Shown here in pieces: positions 58,063 to 64,000 of a stretch of 64,000 bases of DNA (the stretch's first letter is position 1; each line of letters opens with the position of its first letter). The notes under the pieces were generated by a model. It had not been told where the DNA came from and made no database searches. It was given only the letters and a program-made list of their open reading frames with translations. Both the position numbers and the translations under genes were made by a program. Source of the DNA: Streptomyces phaeochromogenes (GTDB lineage Bacteria > Actinomycetota > Actinomycetes > Streptomycetales > Streptomycetaceae); NCBI RefSeq assembly GCF_001418655.1, contig NZ_LIQZ01000182.1, forward strand, positions 1-64,000, in the 5' to 3' direction.

Positions 58063-59187
58063 TCACCAGCCCAGTTCGTTCGCGGTCGTCTCGGCGATCG
58101 CGGGCGAGCAGGTCATACCGCGCCCGCCGGGCCCGGTGACCAGCCACACCCCGTCGCGCACCTGTTGCCGGTGCACGACCCGGCCCGGGTCGGTGCACTG
58201 CGCGTACACCCCGGCCCAGCGGCGCCGGATCTTCGGCAGCGCGCGGCCGAGGAAGGACTCGACGACCCCCGTGAGGTGGTCGTAGGGGTCTTCGAGGGTG
58301 TCGAAGGCGAAGGGGTGTTCGTACTCGTGGGTGTCGCCGATGGTCAGCCCGCCGTCGGCGCGCTGCACCATGAGCAGCTGCATACGGTGGTCCGCGGCCG
58401 TCCGCGCCTGGGCCTGACGGGCGTTGAGCTCGTCCAGGGCCGCGGAGTCGTACGCCGGGTAGTAGCGGAAGCTGTCGGCGTCTGCGATCGAGGTGGTGAG
58501 CGGCTCGCCCAGCGGGTCGGTCTGCATCATCTGGAGACGTACGCGGCGGACGGGCAGGCCAGGTCCGGCCAGCTCACGGACCAGGCCGCCGAGCCATGCG
58601 CCCGTGCAGAGGACGACGACGTCCCCGGTGTGCACGTCCCCGTGGTCGTCGCGGACGGCGTGGTGACCGATGACCTCTCGGACCTCCCTGCCGGGCCGGA
58701 AGGTGTACCGCGGCGACTTCAACAGCTCGGCGCGCAGGGCGAGTTGTGCGGTGCGCGGCTCGACGGCCGCGTCCCGCTCGCAGTAGAGGGCGGCGCTGAA
58801 CTCGCCGCGCAGGGCTGGGTTCAGGGCGCGCGCCTCGTCGGGGGTCAGCAGCTTGTAGCCGCGGGCCGGTGCGTCCTCACGGGCCACGGCGGCCTCGGCG
58901 ACGGCGAGTTCGAGGTCGCCGCGGACGGGGGTCAGCGAGCCGTTCGGCCGGAAGCCGAGGCCTGGCACCCGTCCGCCGATGCCCTCCCACAACTCCCGCG
59001 CCCGCAGCGCGGTTTCCAGTTCTTCACCCCCCGCGCGGCCACTCACCCAGATCTGGCCGAAGTTGCGCAACGAGGCGCCGCGAGCCTCCGCCTCGCGCTC
59101 GATCTGTACGACCTCATGGCCGCGTTCCACTGCTTGCCAGGCGTGCATGGTGCCCACCACGCCGGCTCCGACGACTATCACTCTCAC
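58063..59187 (-). CDS. FAD-dependent amine oxidase of the phosphonate-associated group
   Basis: 374 residues of the DAO/glycine-oxidase fold. The dinucleotide motif is VIVVGAGVVGTMHAWQAVER (GxGxxG), followed by the acidic end of strand 2 VVQIERE. C-terminally FAD/substrate motifs WAGVYAQCTDPGRVVHR and VWLVTGPGGRGMTCSPA occur. TIGR03364-type members are associated with phosphonatase-like hydrolases and are proposed to deaminate 2-aminoethylphosphonate analogues. GTG 59187 is preceded by AGGAG at 9 bp, and the first conserved strand starts at residue 2; an upstream in-frame GTG is too close to the same site. It is the first gene of the operon. Confidence 0.85.
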   Translation of the reverse strand: MRVIVVGAGVVGTMHAWQAVERGHEVVQIEREAEARGASLRNFGQIWVSGRAGGEELETALRARELWEGIGGRVPGLGFRPNGSLTPVRGDLELAVAEAAVAREDAPARGYKLLTPDEARALNPALRGEFSAALYCERDAAVEPRTAQLALRAELLKSPRYTFRPGREVREVIGHHAVRDDHGDVHTGDVVVLCTGAWLGGLVRELAGPGLPVRRVRLQMMQTDPLGEPLTTSIADADSFRYYPAYDSAALDELNARQAQARTAADHRMQLLMVQRADGGLTIGDTHEYEHPFAFDTLEDPYDHLTGVVESFLGRALPKIRRRWAGVYAQCTDPGRVVHRQQVRDGVWLVTGPGGRGMTCSPAIAETTANELGW

Positions 59188-59247
59188 GACGGCCACGCTC
59201 CTCGGGATCGGGGAACCGGAAGGGTCCGGCTCACAACGGGAGCGTGA

Positions 59248-59276
59248 ACTGGTCGTCACGTTTGGGCTAGACCAGT
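59248..59276. promoter_or_regulatory. GntR/HutC-type operator upstream of the phosphonate operon
   Basis: Minus strand ACTGGTCTAGCCCAAA (59276-59261) resembles the ACTGGTCTAGACCA sites of HutC-family regulators such as DasR. ACTGGT also occurs at 59248-59253, giving inverted ACTGGT/ACCAGT arms 23 bp apart. It is 61-90 bp before the FAD oxidase start. Confidence 0.6.
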
Positions 59277-59340
59277 TACCTATTCGTGATACTCGAAGGT
59301 GGTCGGGAGGAGGTGCGGAGAGGGGGCGTAGAGGGTGTTC

Positions 59341-60096
59341 TCAGCCGCTGAGATGAGTCGTGAACGAGAACCGGTCCCCCCGGAACAGCGTCCGCACCCG
59401 CTCCAGCGGCTGCCCGTCGGTGTCCCGCGAAACGCGGTGGATCAGCAGCATCGGAAGAGCGGGCGGGGTGCCGATGAGGAGGGCCTCGCGCGGGGTGGCG
59501 AGCACCGTCTCGATGCGTTCGTCGGCGTCTCCGAAGGCGATGCCCTGCTGGTGGAGGTAGGCGTAGAAGGAGGAGTCGGGCTCGAATTCGGCGTCCAGGC
59601 GGGGAATGCGGGCCACCGAGACGTAGGTGCTTTCCAGACCGACCCGCTCGTCGTCCGCGAGCAGCACGCGCTCCAGATGCCAGACCGGCTCGCCGCGCGT
59701 GAGCCCGGTCTCGGCGGCGAGCGCCTCGGGGCAGGGGAAGCGGTCGAGGGTGACGAGGTTGCGGCCGGGGGTGCGCCCCTGACGTCGTACGCCTTCGGTG
59801 TAGCTGGCGAGCGACAGGGGCTGCTCCAGCTTCGGGCCCGCGACGACCGTGCCGCGCCCCCGCCTGCGCAGCCGCCCTTCCAGCACCAGTTCACGGATCG
59901 CCTGCCGCACGGTCTCCCGCGCGACCTCGTACCGCTCGGAGAGGTCCCGCTCGGTGGGGAGCAGCCCGCCCTCGCCGAGTTCGTCGACGAGGGCCGAGAT
60001 CCGCGCCTTCACCGCGTAGTACTTCGGGATGCGGCCGTGCTCCGGAATCCCGGAGCGGACGGGGGCCGCGGGGTGCTGATCGTTCGGGTAGTCCAC
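59341..60096 (-). CDS. GntR-family regulator with UTRA domain (HutC subfamily)
   Basis: 251 residues. N-terminal winged HTH: YYAVKARISALVDELGEGGL, LPTERDLSERYEVARETVRQ and AIRELVLEGRLRRRGRGTVV. The UTRA ligand domain covers about residues 95-245 (LTRGEPVWHLERVLLADDER, ESTYVSVARIPRLDA, LLIHRVSRDTDGQPLERVRT). HutC relatives include the phosphonate regulator PhnF. It lies directly upstream of the phosphonate operon on the same strand and the operator site matches HutC consensus, so regulation of that operon, and possibly itself, is likely. ATG 60096. Confidence 0.9.
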   Translation of the reverse strand: MDYPNDQHPAAPVRSGIPEHGRIPKYYAVKARISALVDELGEGGLLPTERDLSERYEVARETVRQAIRELVLEGRLRRRGRGTVVAGPKLEQPLSLASYTEGVRRQGRTPGRNLVTLDRFPCPEALAAETGLTRGEPVWHLERVLLADDERVGLESTYVSVARIPRLDAEFEPDSSFYAYLHQQGIAFGDADERIETVLATPREALLIGTPPALPMLLIHRVSRDTDGQPLERVRTLFRGDRFSFTTHLSG

Positions 60097-60127
60097 GCAG
60101 GGATCGTCGCAGATGAGGCGGGGGGAT

Positions 60128-60173
60128 TTCCTGGCGGGATTCCTGACGGGGTTTCCTGGCGGTTTCCTGGCGG
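60128..60173. repeat. Four-copy TTCCTGGCGG short repeat upstream of the GntR gene
   Basis: TTCCTG(G/A)CGG occurs at 60128, 60140, 60153 and 60164, spaced 12, 13 and 11 bp, near one helical turn each. It lies between the GntR start (60096) and the deacetylase stop (60179). It may be cis-regulatory or a slippage product. Confidence 0.5.
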
Positions 60174-60178
60174 GCTTC

Positions 60179-61009
60179 CTATTCGAGGACGGTGCGCAGG
60201 TCGGTGATCCGGTATCCGTGGGCGTGGATGGCGTCGATGATCCGCGGGAGTGCCTGGACGTCGAGGGCAGGTCCGCGCCCCTGGGCCGTACCGACGTGCA
60301 TCTGCACGATCGCCCCGGGGGTCAGGGCGTTCACGACCCGGTCGACGACCTTCTGGACCGTCATACCGCCGGCGGTTCCGAGGTAGCCGTTGGTGTCAGT
60401 GGTGAACTCGATGTCCGCGAAGCCGAGTTCGTTGGCATGCGCGATGCCCTCCGGGGTCGTGGCGCTGTAGGGGAAGCGGAAGAACGGGAGCGGCACCGCC
60501 CCGGTCGCCCGTCGGATCGCCCGGTCCGCACCCATGATCTCCTGCTCCGCCTCCGGGCGGGTGAGGTCCGCGAACTGCGGATGGCTGTAGGAGTGGTTGC
60601 CGATCCCGTGCTCGGCCGCCATCAGCCGGGCCGCACCGGAGTGGCGTTCGGCGAACCGGCCGGTCAGGAAGAACGTCGCCGGCACGTTCCGCCCGCGCAG
60701 CACCGTCAAGGCCGTCTCCACCCCGGTCTCGTCCCACGCGGCGTTGAACGTCAGCGCCACCAGCGGGCTACTGGTGGGAATCCGGCGGACCTCCGAACCG
60801 TAGAGCCTCGCCACCGGCCCCGGATCCTCCCCGCCCACCGACCTCGGGGCGCCCCCGCATTCCGCCGCGGCGCCTCCGCGAGGGCAACGGTCCGTGAGGG
60901 TGTGCCCGCTCGCGGGGAGGACCAGAAGCCCCAGCACCAGGGCAGCGACGGCAACAGCGACAGGCAGGCCACCGAGGGCCATGGGCCCCGCTGGGACAGA
61001 ACGCTTCAT
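60179..61009 (-). CDS. Secreted polysaccharide deacetylase (NodB fold) with altered motif 1
   Basis: 276 residues. A signal-anchor helix GGLPVAVAVAALVLGLLVLP lies near the N-terminus. NodB fold: motif 1 is VALTFNAAWDETGVETALTV instead of the usual TFDDG, motif 2 NHSYSHPQF keeps the metal-binding His-x3-His, motif 3 FFRFPYSATTPEG is conserved, and motif 4/5 include IEFTTDTNGY and GAIVQMHVG. The first Asp (catalytic base) is replaced by Asn-Ala-Ala-Trp-Asp, so activity or mechanism may differ. Candidate substrates are peptidoglycan or chitin. ATG 61009. It is divergent from the XRE gene. Confidence 0.82.
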   Translation of the reverse strand: MKRSVPAGPMALGGLPVAVAVAALVLGLLVLPASGHTLTDRCPRGGAAAECGGAPRSVGGEDPGPVARLYGSEVRRIPTSSPLVALTFNAAWDETGVETALTVLRGRNVPATFFLTGRFAERHSGAARLMAAEHGIGNHSYSHPQFADLTRPEAEQEIMGADRAIRRATGAVPLPFFRFPYSATTPEGIAHANELGFADIEFTTDTNGYLGTAGGMTVQKVVDRVVNALTPGAIVQMHVGTAQGRGPALDVQALPRIIDAIHAHGYRITDLRTVLE

Positions 61010-61211
61010 AGTCGAACATTGGCACCATCTATTGCGCAGCATGGCAGTGACACTCGGCGAAGGCTCCCGCACCCCTTGGACGGAGGCAAATGCCAACGTA
61101 AGAGTCCGTTTCGGCACCTGCGATCACGACGGCATGGCGCGTGATCAACAATCCTTGCCGCATGGCAATCTGCGGTCCAGCACAGGGACTTGGACCGGAG
61201 GTACATCGCAC
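61010..61211. other. Divergent intergenic region before the XRE gene
   Basis: This 202-bp region holds the promoters of the deacetylase and the XRE/DUF5753 gene. TTGCCGCATGGCAA (61155-61168) has 5-bp arms TTGCC/GGCAA and could be an autoregulatory site. No coding sequence is visible. Confidence 0.45.
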
Positions 61212-62084
61212 GTGGCGGCGAAGAGCAATCCCACCGTCAGGAGACGCCATCTCGGGGCCGAGCTTCGCGGGCTCCGCATCGCCAGTGGACTGAAGAGCAA
61301 GGAGGTCGCCGAGCGGCTTCTGGTCTCTCAGCCCAAGATCAGTCATCTGGAGAACGGCAACCGCGCCATCAGCCCTCGCGACGTTCGCGACCTGTGCGCG
61401 ATCTACGGAGTGACGGACCGGGAGGTCATCGACTCCCTGATGGAGATGGCCAAGGAATCGAGCCGGCGGAGCTGGTGGCACTCCTACGGCGACCTCTCCA
61501 ACAGCGTCTACATCGGCCTGGAGTCGGACGCCGTCTCCCTCCACACCTACGACCCCATGGTGATCCCCGGCCTGCTGCAGACCCCTGCCTACGCCGAGGC
61601 CGTCATCGGAGAAACGATCCCCCTGCTCACCGCCGAACAGACCGCCACGCGCCTCAAGGTGCGGCTGCGCCGTCAGCACCGGATCTACGACCCGGCCTGC
61701 CCGCTGCGCCTGTGGGTCGTCCTGGACGAATCGGCATTGCACCGCGTCGTGGGCAGCCCCGACATCATGCGCGAGCAACTGGAACACCTGAACGCACTCG
61801 GCACCGAGCCGCACATCACCATGCAGGTCCTCCCCTACGCCGTGGGCGCTCACCCGGGCCTGACAGGACAGTTCTCCATTCTGAGGTTCGCCGACAGCCA
61901 TGAGTCAGGGGTGGTGTACCTGGAACGGTTCACCAGCGACCTCTGTTTGGAGAAGCCGTCCGACGTGCAGCACTACAGCGCGATGTACGACCACCTCCAG
62001 GCCCGGGCCCTCACCCCTGACAGCAGCCGCGACATCCTCACCGACATAACCAAGTCGTACATCGACGCGGCGATCGAGCCCTGA
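61212..62084 (+). CDS. XRE-family regulator with DUF5753 (Scr1-like) domain
   Basis: 290 residues. The Cro/CI HTH reads LGAELRGLRIASGLKSKEVA, ERLLVSQPKISHLENGNRAI with the contact segment SPRDVRDLCAIYGV. The C-terminal DUF5753 domain includes YDPMVIPGLLQTPAYAEAVI, TATRLKVRLRRQHRI, LRLWVVLDESALHRVVGSPD and VVYLERFTSDLCLEKPSDVQ. In Streptomyces these regulators usually sit beside a small DUF397 protein with which they act as a toxin-antitoxin-like pair; no DUF397 gene is present downstream. GTG 61212 with GGAGG about 10 bp upstream. Confidence 0.88.
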   Translation: MAAKSNPTVRRRHLGAELRGLRIASGLKSKEVAERLLVSQPKISHLENGNRAISPRDVRDLCAIYGVTDREVIDSLMEMAKESSRRSWWHSYGDLSNSVYIGLESDAVSLHTYDPMVIPGLLQTPAYAEAVIGETIPLLTAEQTATRLKVRLRRQHRIYDPACPLRLWVVLDESALHRVVGSPDIMREQLEHLNALGTEPHITMQVLPYAVGAHPGLTGQFSILRFADSHESGVVYLERFTSDLCLEKPSDVQHYSAMYDHLQARALTPDSSRDILTDITKSYIDAAIEP

Positions 62085-62187
62085 GCGTCGGCCTCAGGAG
62101 CCGGTCGCGACGAACACCCCGCCGACGACCGGCCCCGGCCCCCCATCCCTTTCCGGCAGAGCCGCCGCAACAGGATCCCAACTCCCC

Positions 62188-62967
62188 TCAGGTGGCGAGG
62201 ACTTCCAGCGCGGCGGCGTGCACACCCGGTGCGGCGGCAAGATAGCTCTCGCCGGCCAGTTCCCACGGTTTGCCCTCGATGTCGGTCACGACGCCTCCGG
62301 CCTCCTGGACCAGCAGCACACCCGCCGCGTGGGACCGGACGTTGTCGAACTGCCAGTGCAGGTCCATCCGGCCCGCGGCGACCTGGGCCAGCTGGTGGGT
62401 CACGGGCACGGAGACTCGTACGTGGAGGGCGGAGTTCGTCATCGCGGTGAAGGCGGAGCCCATCCGCTGCGCGAGCTCGGGGTCGTGACCCGGCTTGGCC
62501 TGGCCGGTCCCGGCCAGTGCGCCGTCCAACGACGTCTTGACCGAAACCCGCAGCCGTACGCCGTTGAGGAACGCCCCGCCGCCCTCGGTCGCGGTGAACA
62601 TCTCGTCGTGGGCCGGGAAGCAGACCACCGCCAGCACCGGGCGGCCGTCGCGGACGAGGCTCACGCCGATGTTCCAGTCGGGCATGCCGTGCACGGCGTT
62701 GACGTTGCCGCCGACCGGGTCGATGAGCCACCACTCGCCCGTGGCCAGCGGTCCCGATCCATGTTCGTCATTGAGCCAGCCCGCACTCGGCAGGGCCTCG
62801 GTCAACGCGGGGCGCAGCACATCGACCACGGCCGCGTCATTGGCCTGGAGGTTCGCAAGCAGTTCGGGAAGCCCGGACTGACGGGACTCGGCGGAATAAC
62901 GCGTCATCATCCGGGCGCCGGCGCGGCGGACGGCGGCGACGGTGGCGGCAAGCAGTTCCTCGCTCAT
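62188..62967 (-). CDS. Inositol monophosphatase-family protein with altered metal site
   Basis: 259 residues with the IMPase fold. Motif A WLNDEHGSGPLATGEWWLID is close to the canonical (E/D)E pattern, but motif B is IDPVGGNVNAVHGMPDWNIG where most members have DPxDGTxNF, and motif C is FDNVRSHAAGVLLVQEAGG where WDxAAG is usual. Thus two of the Mg-binding Asp residues are replaced (Gly and His). The protein may be inactive, use fewer metals, or act on another phosphate ester. It starts 55 bp from the divergent LysR gene, which probably controls it. ATG 62967. Confidence 0.8.
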   Translation of the reverse strand: MSEELLAATVAAVRRAGARMMTRYSAESRQSGLPELLANLQANDAAVVDVLRPALTEALPSAGWLNDEHGSGPLATGEWWLIDPVGGNVNAVHGMPDWNIGVSLVRDGRPVLAVVCFPAHDEMFTATEGGGAFLNGVRLRVSVKTSLDGALAGTGQAKPGHDPELAQRMGSAFTAMTNSALHVRVSVPVTHQLAQVAAGRMDLHWQFDNVRSHAAGVLLVQEAGGVVTDIEGKPWELAGESYLAAAPGVHAAALEVLAT

Positions 62968-63022
62968 GGGATGCTCCTGGAGTTGACGGAAGTGGATCGA
63001 TGTCTTGTTGGGATTTACTCGT
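62968..63022. promoter_or_regulatory. Divergent promoter between IMPase-like and LysR genes
   Basis: Only 55 bp separate the two ATG starts, so the promoters overlap. This is the standard arrangement for a LysR regulator and its single target. No perfect T-N11-A site stands out by eye. Confidence 0.4.
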
Positions 63023-63922
63023 ATGCAATTGGACTTGAATCTGCTGACCGTGCTGGACGCCCTGCTCGAAGAGGGCAGCGTGATGGGCGCGGCCGAGCGG
63101 CTACACCTGTCCTCGCCCGCGGTCAGCCGCACCCTCGGCCGGCTTCGCGCCGTCACCGGGGACGACATCCTGGTGCGCACCGGCCACTCGATGACTCCCA
63201 CCCCGTACGCGTTGTCGGTACGGGAGGACGTGCACCGGCTGGTCAGGCAGGCGCACGCGGTGCTCTCGCCGATCCGTGAACTGGACCTCGCCGAACTGGA
63301 CCGCACCTTCACGATCCAATGTCACGACGCGGTGGCCGCGTCACTGGTGCCGGTACTGGTCGGGAGGATCCAACAGCAGGCCGCCGGGGTGCAGTTGCGG
63401 GTGCTGGCGGAGAACACCGTCGACACCGACGACCTGCGGCACGGCCGCGTCGATCTGGAAATCGGTGGTGGCAGGCCCGTTCTGCCCGAGTTCCGGTCCG
63501 AGCCGCTCGGCGACGACCGGCTCGTCGTGGCGATGCGCGCGGACCACCCCTGTGCCGCCGGACTCGACCTGGCCTCCTACGCGGAGCAGCCGCATGTGGT
63601 GATCTCCCGGCGCGGCCGGCTCACCGCGCCGATCGACGATGTGCTGGCCGCCGAAGGCCTGCGGCGCCGGGTGGTCGCGGCGGTGGCGTCGGTGTCCACC
63701 GCACTGCAGATCGCCGCCCGCGGCGATGCGTTGGTCACCTGCACGGAGATCCTCGGCCGCCCGCTCATCGAGGCGTTCGGGCTCCTCTCTCGGCCGCTGC
63801 CGATCAAGTCCCCGGCGGCGACGATCAACTGCAACTGGCACCAGCGCTACGATTCCGACCCCGCCCACGCCTGGCTCCGCGAGCAGGTCCGGGCGTCGGT
63901 CGAGGAGATCACCGCCCGCTGA
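63023..63922 (+). CDS. LysR-family transcriptional regulator
   Basis: 299 residues. The N-terminal HTH is MQLDLNLLTVLDALLEEGSV, MGAAERLHLSSPAVSRTLGR and LRAVTGDDILVRTGHSMTPT, the canonical LysR pattern of the NodD/LinR group. The ligand domain includes LDLAELDRTFTIQCHDAVAA and GRVDLEIGGGRPVLPEFRSE. ATG 63023 is the usual start just before the HTH; an in-frame TTG at 63005 would add six residues. It is divergent from the altered IMPase gene, its presumed target. A WHQRYDSDPAHAWLREQV motif near the C-terminus is typical of this subgroup. Confidence 0.92.
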   Translation: MQLDLNLLTVLDALLEEGSVMGAAERLHLSSPAVSRTLGRLRAVTGDDILVRTGHSMTPTPYALSVREDVHRLVRQAHAVLSPIRELDLAELDRTFTIQCHDAVAASLVPVLVGRIQQQAAGVQLRVLAENTVDTDDLRHGRVDLEIGGGRPVLPEFRSEPLGDDRLVVAMRADHPCAAGLDLASYAEQPHVVISRRGRLTAPIDDVLAAEGLRRRVVAAVASVSTALQIAARGDALVTCTEILGRPLIEAFGLLSRPLPIKSPAATINCNWHQRYDSDPAHAWLREQVRASVEEITAR

Positions 63923-63931
63923 CCGCTCCGC

Positions 63932-64000
63932 CTACTCCGCCAGTGGCAGGGCCACGGCACCGGGAAAACCAGGCGCTTCGGCTTCGTCGAGCATCGCCGC
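63932..64000 (-). CDS. C-terminal end of an unidentified protein
   Basis: On the minus strand the frame AAMLDEAEAPGFPGAVALPL-AE followed by TAG (63932-63934) is open to the window edge and ends 10 bp from the LysR stop. Codon use is Streptomyces-like, so it is probably a convergent gene's 3' end. Too little is visible to assign a family. Confidence 0.4.
   Translation of the reverse strand, partial: AAMLDEAEAPGFPGAVALPLAE

Noticed and set aside
1..64000. Biosynthetic cluster, prophage, integrative element, tRNA or rRNA
   Set aside because: No PKS/NRPS/terpene core, integrase, transposase, phage structural gene, or recognisable structural RNA was seen on either strand.

Overview
The window is chromosomal DNA from a high-GC actinomycete, almost certainly Streptomyces. 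The reasons are third-position GC bias throughout, frequent GTG and TTG starts with GGAGG-type ribosome sites, a WhiB-like protein, an SsgA-like sporulation protein, a small laccase, and short intergenic repeat families that I recognise from Streptomyces. Gene order from the SsgA-like gene to the pca operon resembles, from memory, the S. coelicolor region around SCO6697-SCO6722. I see no rRNA, tRNA, CRISPR array, transposase, prophage or PKS/NRPS gene.

Layout. 1-5163: tail of a saccharopine-dehydrogenase-like reductase, a PfkB sugar kinase, a 48-aa membrane protein, endonuclease V, a secreted beta-propeller protein, an SsgA-like protein (probably SsgD), a remnant of a PEP-mutase-family gene, and a GPP34 protein. 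5164-9469: an ABC-F ATPase with an attenuator-like leader (a possible three-codon reading frame and hairpins), followed 10 bp later by a UvrA-like protein. 9470-21895: dimethylargininase, an acyl-ACP desaturase behind a large operator, a 1130-aa helical-repeat protein divergent from a six-hairpin glycosidase-like protein, a WhiB-like protein, a tandem VOC protein, and a GH64 glucanase with its probable LacI regulator. 22099-28101: a two-domain laccase divergent from two coupled secreted fusion proteins (ThuA plus PQQ-type sugar dehydrogenase; cupredoxin plus Ig-like repeats plus DUF1080). Together they look like an extracellular sugar-oxidation and electron-transfer module. 28125-31351: a split NHEJ pair (LigD-type polymerase and ATP-dependent ligase) around a TauE/SafE permease. 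31565-32551: a DUF3048 lipoprotein.

32569-39807 is a complete protocatechuate branch of the beta-ketoadipate pathway: the MarR regulator pcaV divergent from pcaIJFHGBL, with seven genes coupled by 4-bp overlaps or very short gaps. Ring cleavage (PcaGH), cycloisomerisation (PcaB), decarboxylation and lactone hydrolysis (PcaL), CoA transfer (PcaIJ) and thiolysis (PcaF) yield succinyl-CoA and acetyl-CoA. 39894-51208: an SDR, a large LAL-like ATPase that lacks the usual C-terminal HTH, an MHS-family permease next to anhydro-MurNAc kinase (with a 10-copy 9-bp minisatellite in frame), a DUF2510 membrane protein, a TetR gene facing an IPC-synthase-like PAP2 and EamA operon across a long inverted repeat, and a DUF2510-scramblase protein.

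51295-60096 is devoted to phosphorus scavenging: a Tat-exported phospholipase C, then a minus-strand operon with an aminoethylphosphonate-type ABC transporter, a phosphonatase-like HAD hydrolase and an FAD amine oxidase, headed by a GntR/UTRA regulator and a DasR-like operator. 60179-64000: a polysaccharide deacetylase with an altered motif 1, an XRE/DUF5753 regulator without its usual DUF397 partner, an IMPase-family protein with an altered metal site divergent from a LysR regulator, and the last codons of another gene.
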